Assembly: GCA_963575645.1 (NCBI GenBank)
Contig: OY754469.1
Location: 38,522,753-38,586,752, forward strand
DNA from: Xanthostigma xanthostigma
Lineage: Eukaryota > Arthropoda > Insecta > Raphidioptera > Raphidiidae
DNA: 64,000 nucleotides
Direction of reading: 5' to 3'
The notes beneath the pieces are model-generated. The model was given only the letters and a program-made list of their open reading frames with translations, searched no databases and was not told the DNA's origin. Numbering within the stretch: the first letter of the stretch is position 1; each line of letters opens with the position of its first letter. Positions 31,215-42,443 of the stretch are shown in pieces. Both the position numbers and the translations under genes were made by a program.

Positions 31215-31364
31215 ATACGCGTCGAATTGAGAACCTCCTCCGTTTTTGTTTTTCGTCGGTTAAAAAGCGATTCTCGAGAGCTCGTTGAAATCAAAAATCA
31301 ACGCTGCGTCTATGATTTTAAAAGTAAATGTTGAAAGGTCTGACTGCATATTAAAAAAAAACGG

Positions 31365-31420
31365 CCAAGTACGAGTCGGACTCGCGCACCGAGGGTTTCG
31401 TAAATAAACTCTGAAAGGCT
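31365..31420 (+). repeat. head of lepidopteran 'ggccaagtacgagtcggact' repeat
   Basis: 'cggccaagtacgagtcggac' then 'tcgcgcaccgagggtttcgt' is the well-known start of a moth repeat family. The rest of the element is not recognisable here. A matching end, in the same orientation, is at 56720-56757. Confidence 0.6.
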
Positions 31421-31617
31421 GTTTCTCTCTTATTTTTGAGTTTTGATAAAACAGTTACTTAAAATATTTGTTCGTCTATTTTATTTCTAGACGCTGTTAA
31501 AAAAGAAGAATCAACTTAAAAATCAGTCTGTATTAATAAGCAATATAAAGAAATTTGTAATTAGTAAAATTAGTAAAAACAAAGCAAGTAGGTACATATA
31601 GGCGCTTCCAGCTATTC

Positions 31618-31884
31618 AAATAAATAAAATTGTCGACCAATTTTTTCAAACCACATGTATATTAACAAACATTCAATCATCGTGCATTCTATTAGATAAT
31701 AAATAACTAATACTAATATTTTTTAGATTTTTCTGAAGAAGATCCAAATCCGGATCGAAACGCCATCCCTTGTTATTTTGGATTTATATATATTATATAA
31801 TTTTCGTCAATATATGGTCTGAAAAAAATTGGTCGACAATTTTATTTATTTGAAGAGTTCTATTCAGACGTTAATCAAAGATTT
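31618..31884. mobile_element. Penelope-like small element, copy B, 13-bp TSD
   Basis: Bounded by perfect 13-bp duplications GCTTCCAGCTATT (31605-31617 and 31885-31897). Inside, 'aaattgtcgaccaatttttt' and its inverse 'aaaaaattggtcgacaattt' form subterminal inverted repeats; the right end is 'cagacgttaatcaaagattt'. A hammerhead-like core is at 31733-31762. Long TSDs of varying length (11 bp in copy C) fit target-primed insertion as in Penelope-like elements; no reverse transcriptase or GIY-YIG sequence is present. Confidence 0.6.
31733..31762 (+). ncRNA. hammerhead-ribozyme-like core (candidate)
   Basis: The order CTGAAGA, A, stem GATCC, loop AAATCC, stem GGATC, GAAACG matches the hammerhead pattern CUGANGA - stem II - GAAAC, with one extra A before stem II. 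In copy C (minus, 44614-44647) the stem is GATCT/AGATC, a paired change that keeps base pairing. Stem I, stem III and a cleavage site could not be defined, so activity is unproven. Confidence 0.35.
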
Positions 31885-31897
31885 GCTTCCAGCTATT

Positions 31898-32259
31898 GCT
31901 TGGAACCTAAAAACGATTTATATTAATTTGGAGGTTTGATTTCATAAACAACTATTTTGGACAACTATCTGACGCTGTTGACGAGCGTCTATAATCTACA
32001 GTCTCTGTATATATATGTACAAAGAGATGCCTGTACATTTGCGTGTATGAATGCGTTACGTAATAATAACTAGAAAGAAATTATAAAGGGAAACATTTGT
32101 ATTGATCTATCTCATTATCACAAATGATTCGGCATAAATCGTGCCGGTAGCGCAGCCCGTTACCTGCTCGGTATCAACGCGGTATCCTCTGGCATCGGTT
32201 AGTTATCACGGCTATGATACAGTGCAGGCTGTCGACGCCATACTGTGATTTAAGAGAAC
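31898..32259. other. gene-free stretch
   Basis: GC-richer piece at 32140-32200 ('tcgtgccggtagcgcagccc') but no recognised gene. Confidence 0.4.
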
Positions 32260-32267
32260 TTTGGAAC

Positions 32268-33105
32268 CAGGGCTGCCAGATGAACGGATTTTTCCGTTCC
32301 AAACGGATTTTTCGAGTAGAAATAAATTTGAACGGATAATGGAACGGATTTCATGATCTGAACGGATTTAACGGATTTTCTAACTTTTCCGAATTTTTTA
32401 CCTTTTTTACTACATATAAATTCAAACTTCACTCGATAATCGATAATTTGGGGACATTCGGGTATTTTTAGCACATTCGAGCATATCTGAGCACGTTTCT
32501 TTCACTACCTCTGTCCTACTCCTCTCTCTATTTGGGTAGAAAAAGATAAGAGAGTGTATGAAACAATGTGTTCGCGAAACACACACCTATATGATTATAT
32601 CGATGAATATCGACTCGCTATCTTTGTCTGATGCGTTTTTTTCACACAACTGGAGTCAAGTGTTTCGAGTTACACGGATTTACGGAACACATTGAGGATT
32701 TAACTGATTGTACTGCCGCGTTTGTTACTATCGCAACATTCTAACAGTCAATATAATATTTTTATTTCATAAAAATGTGAAAAATCTACGAAATAATCGA
32801 TTCATTGGATGTGAAAAAATGAATCATTTCTATTCAATTTAAAGTCTGTTTGTAAGTAAAAGTAAATTCAACGTCTTATACGAAATTCATTTAATAATGT
32901 TAATAATAAAGCCATAATGAAGGTGGAAACACGTCGATGTGTCGTTTATGGTACCGCGTACTTCACTTTACTCTCTATCTCTCTCACACTCATTGCATTA
33001 ATGGGTGAACCGGGCGAACGGATGGAAACGGATTTTTCAGACCACTTACCCCACCACTTTTCGCCTTACCGACGGATTTCTGAGGAGAGAAATCTGGCAG
33101 CCCTG
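32268..33105. mobile_element. hAT element, perfect TSD TTTGGAAC
   Basis: Ends CAGGGCTGCCAGAT and the inverse ATCTGGCAGCCCTG. TTTGGAAC flanks both sides (32260-32267 and 33106-33113). Short 'aacgga' motifs (as 'gaacggattt') recur at both ends, probably transposase-binding sites. 838 bp, no transposase frame recognised. Confidence 0.92.
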
Positions 33106-33182
33106 TTTGGAACTGTGTGTTCATCGTAATTACTTTAAGGTAGTTCAGTCGGTATTATTTAACGCTTAAATAAATTTTAGTT

Positions 33183-33452
33183 TAAAAAAACACGGTTTAA
33201 TAGCAAGCCGAACTAAAAAGTATAGAAAATAATTATTAACAAAATAATTCAATTATTACTCGTAGTAAAAAAGCGTGGGGTGCTTGATATTAAATATTAC
33301 AATTATTTCATTGGTAGCTATTTATAAAATTAGAGTTATAATATAGGTATATAGTAATTGGCACCCACGCTTTTTTACTATAATTGAATTATTTTGTTCA
33401 TAATTATTTCCTACTTTTTAGTTCGGTTTGCTATTAAAGCGTGTGTTTTTAC
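33183..33452. mobile_element. foldback MITE, ~95-bp arms
   Basis: Arm 'ggtttaatagcaagccgaac' to 'gtaaaaaagcgtgg' (33190-33280) is repeated inverted at 33362-33445 with few changes. The ~80-bp centre is AT-only. Hairpin-forming, non-coding. Confidence 0.8.
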
Positions 33453-33618
33453 TAACATTTATTTTCTTAATTTTTTGTCATCAATTAGGCAAACGCCATA
33501 AACTATATTAGGTTTTCTGTTGTATACCTATACATACGGCAGGATCACTGTATTGATCTTGGAAATAGGGACCCTACTGACAGAAAAGGGCCTCGCTGAG
33601 CTGACTTCGCCCACGCAA

Positions 33619-34058
33619 AGGCGTAGATATTTTTTTTTCTGGGGGGGGGGATAAAACAAAAAAATTCAATATTTTTTTAAGTTTTATTAATATTAGGTAC
33701 ACAAGAATACTCTCGAAGGAAGGTATCAAGCAAAATATTAATTCCCAAACCAATTTTACGAATTTTTAAATTTTATTATTTAGCCAGGTATTGTATTATT
33801 TTTTTATTACTATTAATGTAGCAAGTTTTGTTGTATTAACTCTCGCTCTCACTCTTATTTAATATTGTTACGCTGGAAAAATGAATGTTGTTATAATTTG
33901 GAAAAAATTTAATGGATTGATTACTTCTATTGAGAAAAAATCAGTTTACGAATTATTAATAATTAAACCAAAGCGTTTGAATTAAGAACTTATTAAGTGC
34001 TTACACTATGATCCTGGGGGGAATTACCCCCCCCTTTACTCCCCACCTTATCTACGCC
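33619..34058 (+). mobile_element. dispersed repeat family D, fullest copy
   Basis: GGCGTAGATA at the left tip and TATCTACGCC at the right tip are inverted repeats, and G-rich or C-rich runs follow inside both. Interior matches 13320-13562 and 17855-18035. Likely a TIR element of unknown superfamily. Confidence 0.6.
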
Positions 34059-34537
34059 CTAGCGCCCACGTTTCGATTAGTCCACGCTACGCCACAGGTA
34101 CTGTCTTTATGAATTGACATTCGCTTATATAGTGGTGAATGGAGGCCTTAACGATATCGGGCAATAATTATCTGTTTGTTCTCGCATTGTTTTGTCAAAC
34201 AGCGTGGCGCATTGGTCTATGCCATGGGTTGTGATCTGCGCGTTGACCCCCCTTCGATTCGCGGCTTAATTGAGTCTTTATAATTGCATGGCTTTTTTTA
34301 CTATCAACGATACACGGCGCGGATTGAGTCGGCATACTTGCTCACGGTACAGTGGAACCTCTCAAGTCCCGCCAAATTACAATTCACGTTTCTGATATAC
34401 CTTATGAAATAGCTGGTTTTCACATCATTTTAAGTGTATTTTTAACAATTTTGACAGTTAGATTGTGAAACAAAATTCACTTTTATTACACTGTTTATGA
34501 AGTTATGAACATTACTATTTGCTTTTGTTTACATATA
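34059..34537. other. gene-free stretch with tRNA-like SINE piece
   Basis: At 34200-34290 'agcgtggcgcattggtctat' and 'ccttcgattcgcggcttaat' resemble box A and box B of a tRNA-derived SINE; the second part is echoed at 17578. No gene. Confidence 0.45.
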
Positions 34538-34857
34538 CAGTGGAGCGTCGATAATCCGGACCGAACGACCGCTTAACCGAACTACTACGCCCGCCCGACT
34601 CGCGCGTGCCTGCCTCCTCCCGCGCTACAATCCCCGCGCACTTGTCTCGACTGTCTGCACTTTTTTTGTTTAATTCCTGTTTATCATTGAAGATATATTA
34701 ATTATAAATAAATATGTTTTTCATCCACCTGTACATAAATTATACAGTATGTATACCTGTAATGTATGTGCGAATCAATACAGTTCGATTATCCGAAAAA
34801 AACGGTTTTCCGAACACCCATGTCCCCCAATTAGTTCGGATAATCGACGCTCTACTG
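34538..34857. mobile_element. pogo/Tigger-like MITE, TA-flanked
   Basis: Ends CAGTGGAGCGTCGATAATCC and the inverse of 'gataatcgacgctctactg', flanked by TA (34536-34537 and 34858-34859). At 320 bp it is non-autonomous. Short frames on both strands inside are TIR-spanning chance frames. Confidence 0.85.
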
Positions 34858-35454
34858 TATATTTCATTTGCCATGTCAAAAAACGCTGCCCGCCATGATG
34901 GTTTGAAGTATGACGTCAGACTTGTAGTATAAACACACGTATGCCTATATAAACGCACGATACACACGCACGTCAGCAAACACTAAACGAGCCTCGTACC
35001 GACTTTTATTTATTATACTACAAGAGTGACGTCACAGGTAAACATGACGGATCGTCTTTTCGCGCCAACTTATATATTTAAAACTTTGATTGTTATTTTA
35101 GTCTATTAAACGATTATTTTTAAGCGAAATAAAAATCCTTATGGACTAATACTACGATATGAACATTTTAAGACAATTTAAAAATAAGAGTCAACTATAG
35201 CTTATTGCTGACTGTCACAGACAAATTTGTCTGCGTATTCGATACAGAGAAAATTCGACGGTCAGCTCTGGGACTAACCAGCAGGATACGAACTGTGATT
35301 TTACCAGGAAACGATTCCAAAACGATCGGACGAATAAACTGTAAAGTTTAAAATACTCAGCTAATAAAATGTTTTTAATTATTTTGACATCGCATAGGTA
35401 TGTAAAAAGAATTGGAGTATACGGTCGTAAAAAACTTAACTGTTTCAGAGCATT
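34858..35454. other. gene-free stretch with CRE-bearing inverted repeat
   Basis: Between 34893 and 35052 'tatgacgtcagacttgtagt' and the inverse of 'actacaagagtgacgtcac' form an inverted repeat, so a small MITE is likely, with TGACGTCA in both arms. The remainder is unassigned. Confidence 0.5.
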
Positions 35455-35625
35455 GGATCTACAAATACCCCTCGCCTAAAGACGGTCACAAGTCCCCCGA
35501 CGCTAATTTTAAAATTAAAGGGTTCGGGTAAACGCCAAATGAAGGATCAATAATCACACTACTGATCCTACAGGCGAAGAATTGAAAAAATAAAAATCCC
35601 TGGAAAAAATACAATTTGTGAGCTG
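35455..35625 (+). repeat. dispersed repeat family C, copy 2
   Basis: Shares 'cccctcgcctaaagacggt' type text, 'gggttcgggtaaacgccaaa' and 'cctacaggcgaagaattga' with 7890 and the arms at 51121-51544. Confidence 0.65.
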
Positions 35626-35789
35626 CACCCACTTAAGTAAAACTGCTTTAGAGCTGTGAACTCGTTTCATTGATGCACGAAGTCTATAACCAGGAGACCT
35701 AGCTTACCGTGTTTCTAGACAGACCGTTTTCTGGCGAACGCGAGATGGCGCTGCTATCACTACCTGGGAAAACTTTGGTTCTTTCGCCG

Positions 35790-36357
35790 AACTAGTTTAT
35801 TTCTGACAGATCCATAAAATAACTATAAAGGTTAGAAAAAAAAAAGTTTTATCGAAACTTTCTTGAAAAAATAAATAGAATAATAAGCTGTTATGAAAAG
35901 TATACCATTATTATATAAAAACACCGTTATAGCATTTGTCGATTTTCCCCAAAAACAATAGGACTCTTTATATTTGCATACCAAACATCCTCTCAAAATT
36001 TGGTTTCAATTCGCTCATCCGTTTAACCTGTATCGTGTTCACAGACTAACAAACGCATAGAGTTTTTTCCAAAAATATGTTTTTGGATTCGGGGGACCTC
36101 AAAACTGAATATATTGAAAAATTTTTGAAAAGTGATTTTTGACCTAAACTGGTAAGTAGATACCATTCCCTACTTGTGGGTTGGAATAGTATAATATTGA
36201 ATTTTTTTACCATAAACGGATTAATATTCTATTTATTTTTTCAAGAAAATTTCGTTAATATTTTCTTTTCTAAACTTCATAGTTTCAAAAATATTTTGAA
36301 AATAAAAAAAAATCAGCCGCTCTTTTGTTTTGTAGATCTGTCAGAAATAAACTAGTT
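35790..36357. mobile_element. TIR element, 23-bp perfect ends, family B inside
   Basis: AACTAGTTTATTTCTGACAG plus three more bases at 35790-35812 is exactly inverted at 36335-36357. The interior holds an inverted copy of family B (35840-36185) and a partial repeat of 'ctatttattttttcaagaaa'. 568 bp, no open frame. No clear target duplication was found. Confidence 0.8.
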
Positions 36358-37639
36358 AAGCATGCTTTGATTAATTTTTACATGACGTGGAACATATTAC
36401 GTAGGTAGGTAACTATGGCAACAAATAGCAATAATATCACATTGAATACTAGCCATTACCCGCGTCACCTCACGTGATATCAGAAATTTTCTTTTCTTTA
36501 TTATAATCAAATGTCAACATTTTTGAAGTTGGAATGGTCCCGTCGCCCAATTGGCTGAACTTTTTTACTTTACCTCCCCCAGAAAAAAAATACCCCAGTA
36601 AACAGTTTCTTTGTTGAACGCGTTGCCCTACGGCCTACACAGTCGGATAAACAGCTGACCCGACTGTCTTAGTTCCTTAAAGGTACGCTGGCGGCGCTGG
36701 CGCCCTCAGTTCATTTAACCAGTAGTTCGTGCGAATCATAAAAATTGCGATGATGAATTGTCAGCAGCGGTGAAACGTACAAATATTTGTATACGAGTAT
36801 GCAGTAATTATAATGTATTGTGTATACAAAGTAATCAAGATTCATAAAGGAACATCCTGTCAATTAATCAAACGGCAGTAAGTGATTACAAAAGAAAACG
36901 TTGACCGTTAACCCTTCAAATTTTTGACAGACCTTAACGAGCCAGTGGAAATAAAATAATATGAATGCTGTGTATACATTACAATAATTTCCAGTGGCGG
37001 ACATACGCTGTTGAAACAGTGCCTCAGTAATTTGTGTTATAAAAGGAATTCTATCGTTCGCCAAATTGAAAACTAATTAATAATCGTTATTCGTTGCCAA
37101 AGCCAAAAGTGCAAACCCCGCTAAGTTTGACACTATAAATTTAAAAATATTTTTTGAAGTGAAAACTTCTTTAGCGGCGCTGGACACTTTTTTTGTAATG
37201 GGTAAAAAATGTTAAACTCGCGTCAGGTAAAGTAAGAACTGGGTGAGCGAGAAAACTCTCTAATTTATACAACGTTAGACATCTAGCGTTGAAATATCGT
37301 ACATAAAAATGCAATCTATGATACAAACCATTTTATTTACAAGTGTTGCCAATAAATAAACAATGCTTCTAAGTGCAAAAAATTAAGACGTTAATATTCA
37401 AGTTTTCACTTCTGCCGGCACTCCCGGAGTGCAACCCGTCTTTTTTTTTATTATAAACTACTTGATCTGTAAAATCGTCAAAAGTTTGGAGTTTCATAAG
37501 ATTAGATTATTTAGATATTCGCCCGATATCGGGACTAACCTCGAACTAGGAATTTTTTATCCGACTGCGGCACATGAGTATTGTGTTTGCATCTTGTACA
37601 GATGTTAAAATCGTTGCACATACGAGACTGGTTTGCCGC
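36358..37639. other. gene-free stretch
   Basis: Near 37226-37270 'ctgggtgagcgagaaaactc' matches the pogo-like sequence at 8430. Near 37150 'gtgaaaacttctttagcggc' is a common moth repeat motif. No gene. Confidence 0.45.
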
Positions 37640-38110
37640 TGGAATTTTAATTTAGAGGTGAAAATAGGGCTAATTTTTTTTTTATATTTTTTATATAATT
37701 TTTAATATTTTCGTGTTTAGCTCGTCGTATAAAAAATAGAAAAATATTTTTTTAGCCCTATTTTCACCTAAATTAAAATTAGAAATATTAGTGGTAGAGC
37801 TCCGGGAGGTGGCACTTTTTTGTAGAAAATTTCCTGCTCTCCCAGAATATTTTTTGTGATTCCAGATATCTGCAATAGTTTTTGAGATATTCGTTAAAAA
37901 CCAGACCCCTCTTTTTTATTTAACTAAAATGTTTATAAATAAACAATTTTTTCGTTCCCCACTTCAATTTTTCCAAAAAGTTTATAAATATTATTCCAAA
38001 TCGACTAACACCATGATCATAATTTTCGGTGATGGAGGACTGGAATCCATCCAAAAAGGGACATGTGAACTGGACTACTATAATGTTTCAGTACGTTAGT
38101 AGTGGCTGAT
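37640..38110 (+). repeat. dispersed repeat family G, copy 1
   Basis: Shares 'aatttagaggtgaaaatagg', 'ggaaattttc' regions, 'gcagatatctg' and 'ggactggaatccatccaaaa' with 41085-41450, which is the inverse for most of the length. A local inverted pair 'agaggtgaaaatagggcta' and 'tagccctattttcaccta' (37655-37775) lies at the left. Confidence 0.6.
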
Positions 38111-39154
38111 ACTAAAACTAACATTTTACTCGTCTACTTTTTATATTAGAAGCCTTTTCGTGTGCTTTTTTGTTAGACGCAGTCCGGCTGTCTGCCCGTC
38201 TGTCACAAGTGATTTTCTATTTAACGTAAGGATAATTTAAAAACACCTATATAAATACATTTTTAAAATAAAAAAAAAAACTTGTTTAAAAAAATTGTCG
38301 CGCGACACTGGTAATTAAATGACTAATTAATACAAATTAAAATGAGTGGTATAATTTTTACGTGTAACAATGCAATTATTTATAAATACGAGTAAAATAT
38401 GCAAAGTGCGCTTCGGTTAATGTAACGAGACATAGATGGACAGGTGCCTGCATCGTTTCCTGTGTTATGACGAGAAGATTATAGACCAGAGATCTACGTC
38501 AACTTTCTACGCGCACCTTTTTTATAAAAGGCCACCAACACTAAGTCTAGTACCAATTCATATTTTCAATTTATTATTTTTAGTTTTTCGTACCAAAATT
38601 GCGAAAACGGAATACTTAAGCCTCACTCCGGTGCCTGAGGCATGGACCGATCCAGGCGATTTTCAAAAAGAGGGAGCTGTCTTCCACCCCGGGAGAGTGG
38701 GGATTGTTACGGAATATCCTCTATGCAGTGAAGGAACCAAGGGACTGTTTTCTATCCCGGGAGAAGGGCGGAAGATTGTGGAATATCCCTTTTGCAGCGG
38801 GGGGATCGAGGGGATTCTCGCAGTTTTCTTTCAATATACAGTGCTTGAAAACTTCTTTTCAAGCTATTTTAAGTGCCGCGAAATACTAGCCCGGTTCGGC
38901 TTCGCTCGAATTTGTAGATTGCCATCATTTTCTCATCGACTTACGTTGCAAAATTGATATCCACGAAAAGCGCTTAACATTAAAATGAGTATAGTAAGCT
39001 ATCATTTAAAGATAGACATAGGTAATATGCCATCGGGGAGACCTATAAAAGACGACCAATTCCACCATACATTGTTTTGTTATATCTCAAAGGGATTAGG
39101 CAGCGTTTTCGATGAAAGCTCCCAGTCGGCTTGATTTTTTCCGACATCTTCGAC
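38111..39154. other. gene-free stretch with chance 173-codon frame
   Basis: The long frame 38436-38957 has no domain. It contains a 68-bp tandem duplication (from 38677 and 38745, 'ctgtcttccaccccggga' and 'ctgttttctatcccggga'), so the two copies are read in different frames. Its end overlaps a moth repeat end at 38889 ('cccggttcggcttcgctcga'). Confidence 0.5.
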
Positions 39155-39613
39155 AATTAGGCTTTTGAAAAAAAAATAATTATCGATTTTTTTATTCTAT
39201 TTTAAAACTTTATTATAAATAATATTGATAATCGATGCGAAAAACTTTCAAAAAACTTTTTTTAAATTAATTATAAGCAATTTAAAATTGATAAAATATT
39301 AAAAAAAATCACGTGACTGCAAACGCACTAAAATTGTTTTTGACAGTTGTGACGTCATAATGGTAAAATGTATATACGCAGTATACTATCAATGGCTTCT
39401 ACATGTGTATTGACTAAAACATTATGACGTCACATTATGTTCGGGAAATGGCGTGTTCTCGGAACTGGGTACAAAAATTTATTTTTAATTTGATATAACT
39501 TTTGAATTACTTATAACGAAAATAAAAAAAAGAAAAATAGTTTTGTTATAAAACTTATATACCTACGATCTTTCCATTTATGACAAAAAAAAATTTCATT
39601 CAAAAGCCCAATT
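39155..39613. mobile_element. young TIR MITE family F, copy 2
   Basis: Same tips AATTAGGCTTTTGAA and TTCAAAAGCCCAATT as copy 1 (28288-28741), with very high similarity throughout. It interrupts another moth repeat: the flanks 'gacatcttcgac' and 'atcgtcatatttcaaccaat' read as continuous when the element is removed. Two TGACGTCA motifs are at about 39350 and 39424. Confidence 0.85.
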
Positions 39614-39764
39614 ATCGTCATATTTCAACCAATTTACACAAAACATTAATGAATCATACACATAAATCTTTCTCTTATATAAATCCGTCCATTGATGAAA
39701 ACCGTTCGGTAGTTTTTGAGTTTATCGCGTTCAGAGAGACAGACAGACGTGGCGGGGGGGATAA

Positions 39765-39882
39765 TATGTAGTGTTTGAGCTCCCACACCAGCACTGACTT
39801 GTCAAGTTGGGTGGGGAAATTCTTAACATGTTTGTAATTACTATTAAAATGTATATATCAAAGAATAAATAAATAAAAAAAA
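39765..39882 (+). mobile_element. poly(A)-tailed retroelement 3' end
   Basis: After a G-run at 39754-39761, sequence including 'gtcaagttgggtggggaaat' leads to 'caaagaataaataaataaaa' and a short poly(A). The AATAAA signals and A-tail point to a retrotransposed 3' end; the parent is unknown. Confidence 0.4.
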
Positions 39883-40439
39883 AATAGAACCTAACGGAGG
39901 GCTACAGCCCTTGGATGCGCCACTGGTTTTAAGTCGCGAGCATACTAACGCCCTTGTTCATCTTTTTTACATCACGACAAAACCTTCTACACTCCTATTG
40001 TCGCTCGAAATTAAAAACACATTTTATAAATACTATTTTAATACCTTTTTATAATAAACTTTGCACCCGATGTTAAATATTTTTGCAAGAAACATTTCTT
40101 TTTAATTTAATATCACGTATTTGACGCATCGCTGCTCGAAAGTTCAACGGTGCATGGTGCGGGTATGTGTTAGTGCAAATTAAATTAGATTAGGTTTCGG
40201 TAGGCCGCGGTTCGTATCCGGGCAGTGAACGGCGGCGGAACCAGTAGAATGACCAGCGCGGTGATGCTGGTGACCTTGTGCCTTCCTCAGCGGTCGACAT
40301 TTGAACCACTCTCCGCTTCGCCGTAACGCCGTACTTGGTTATATTATATGGCGTTCTCAACCCCGTTGACCTTTACTGCTCCATCGCCGAAGACCAATAA
40401 CAGAAGCATAACTTTATAATACAGTGGGGTCGCGGTAAT
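39883..40439. other. gene-free stretch with GC-rich patch
   Basis: At 40196-40330 'aggccgcggttcgtatccgg' contains a box B-like GGTTCGTATCC followed by GC-rich DNA ('gtgaacggcggcggaacc'); it may be a SINE remnant. No gene. Confidence 0.4.
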
Positions 40440-40822
40440 CCATATATTTAATAATTTACTATATGAATCATTGTCTATCTACTCAATGTGCGGTGAGTGA
40501 AAGCAAGAAAGCGTATATCGAAAATATATCTGCGTCTCTTTCTTCGATGTAATTCTCTGATTTCTCCGATGATACGATTGGTTGATGCACTTGCATTCAA
40601 TCTGAATGAAGTATCTCTGTTTCAAAAACTTTGTCTTTTTCTATGACGTTAACATGGGCGTACCCCAGCTTTAGGCCCAGGAGGGGGCAAATTAAAAATT
40701 TCCCGTGCTTGTTTTGCCTTCCTGGATACGCCAGTGCTTACGGCTTAAAAAAAGACAGAAGTATATGTTTGCACCCTAATAGTTCGATTGCGATTTTATT
40801 CCTATATGCTCAGTATATGGGG
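40440..40822 (-). repeat. dispersed repeat family A, copy 3 (inverted)
   Basis: Inverse of 1868-2236, with 'atgacgttaacatgggcgta' and 'cgccagtgcttacggc'. Similar to the fourth copy at 50213. Confidence 0.75.
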
Positions 40823-41084
40823 TAATCAGATCCCCGTCTGGTTGGACTTTTCTCATAATCAGGCATCGCTGAACGCTGGCGCTAGTATCGATCCCACATG
40901 GGCGGTATACACAGAGATAAATTCGTTTTGTGTTTTTGCTTTGAAAGTAGTCAACATCGATGTTAAAACTTGACTTGGTTTATTATTCTCGCAGTAACTG
41001 TGCACGTGTTGTTTTGATCAGTTCCACGAAAAATTAAAAAATTTAAGAAAGCATTTTGCAAAGGAAAACTTAAAATTTCAACTT

Positions 41085-41450
41085 CTTCCTTTTATTTTTG
41101 TTCAGCGCGCCTATAATAGTGTAGGTCACATGTCCCTTTTTGATGAATTCCAGTCCTCCTTCACCGAAAATTATGATCAAGGTGTCATTTGATTCGGAAT
41201 GACATCTAGAAACTTTTTGAAAAAATTGAAGTGAGGGACGAAAAAATTGCAAAAGTTATAAACATTTCAGTAAAAAAACAGAGGTGTTTGGTTTTTTGAG
41301 AATATCTCAAAATCTATTGCAGATATCTGAAATCACAAAAAAAGATTCTGAAAGTGCAGGAAATTTTCTACAAAACAGTCTCATCTCCCGGAACTCTACC
41401 TCCAATATTTCTAATTTTAATTTAGAGGTGAAAATAGGGTTAAACATTTT
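41085..41450 (-). repeat. dispersed repeat family G, copy 2 (inverted)
   Basis: Landmarks 'gatgaattccagtcctcctt', 'attgcagatatctgaaatca' and 'aatttagaggtgaaaatagg' match 37640-38110 in mostly inverse order. The plus frame 41284-41499 is incidental. Confidence 0.6.
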
Positions 41451-42125
41451 TTTTTTCTATTTTTTATTTAATTTTCAATATTTTCGTGCTTTTTATTAGC
41501 TTGTAAAAAAATAGCAAAACAAATTTTTCAACCCTACTGTCTTCTCTGTGCGCGTATCGCACTGCAGCACACTTCAACTCAGCCCATATACGCTCTCTCT
41601 CATACTTCAGCCCACCCGTAGCGTCTTACCCACACTCACGTATAATATTCCCAGTTTTGAAACCGCCTGGCAGACATTTTGACCCGACTAAATGACCTGG
41701 ATTATTTATTTTTTTAATTTATAAAATAATCAGTTTGAAGGTATGAAAATTTCAAACTGCCTCAACGACTATTTTTGCAAACAAAATTTCGCCAAGTTTA
41801 AAAATAACAGCTTGACTTCAGCCAGGTCTCCGATTTTGTGTTCAGACATTAGAAAAGAACTGTTGCACTCACAGTGCTTGAAATACCTACGCAAAAATGT
41901 TTTATAGATCTCCTACTAAAACCGATGCCGCGACCCCACTGTATTAATACAAAAATATAACATGAATTTTTTAATTCTATTTTCAGACCCATTGTACCGA
42001 GAAGTTAAAAATAATAATTAATTAAAAATATCAATTGGTGCTAGGCCCAAGTAACCCAAGCTGTTGGTGGTCTTAACAACGAGAAAAAGTAGTAGGTATC
42101 TGTAACTACAAAATGCCATGCATGT
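41451..42125. other. gene-free stretch
   Basis: A CT-rich section at 41550-41650 has no recognised feature. No gene. Confidence 0.45.
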
Positions 42126-42443
42126 TTGTACATTCTGTATAAACAAAAAGCGAGCTGCACACATCTGATACGTCGCATTTCATATGTTTTTGTGAATGCG
42201 CGCGCAGTTAGCCATGACCCGTGTACAGCGCTCCGACGTGTACCTCAAAGGTCAGAGGTTAGGTCCGTGACCCGGCAGCGACCCCGGCCGATCAGGTCTG
42301 TCGGTGCCCTCCGCCCCAATGTACGTTTCCAGACGTCGTATCCTCAACACCACCAGTCAGTTGGGTGTCACATCGCGTACTGCGCTGATTTCGACGGTCG
42401 ATTTGAATTTTTGGCGCTAAATAATTTACAAATTGATCAGTAA
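42126..42443 (+). other. GC-rich island with open frame, possible exon or promoter
   Basis: The 105-codon frame includes RAVSHDPCTALRRVPQRSEV and TRQRPRPIRSV, with GC-rich codons unlike the surrounding DNA. I recognise no domain. Downstream TAAATAATTT (42418) lies about 20 bp before TCAGTAAAG (42437), which resembles an arthropod initiator, and is followed by a GTG-rich leader-like stretch without a usable ATG. It may be a decayed gene start or retroelement 5' region. Confidence 0.2.

Noticed and set aside
34203..34290. tRNA gene suggested by box A and B-like motifs
   Set aside because: Spacing and stems do not fit a tRNA, and box B is degenerate; better explained as a SINE remnant.
38436..38957. 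173-codon open frame, second longest in the window
   Set aside because: No domain or start context. A 68-bp tandem duplication inside is read in two frames, and the end overlaps a dispersed moth repeat, so it is a chance frame.
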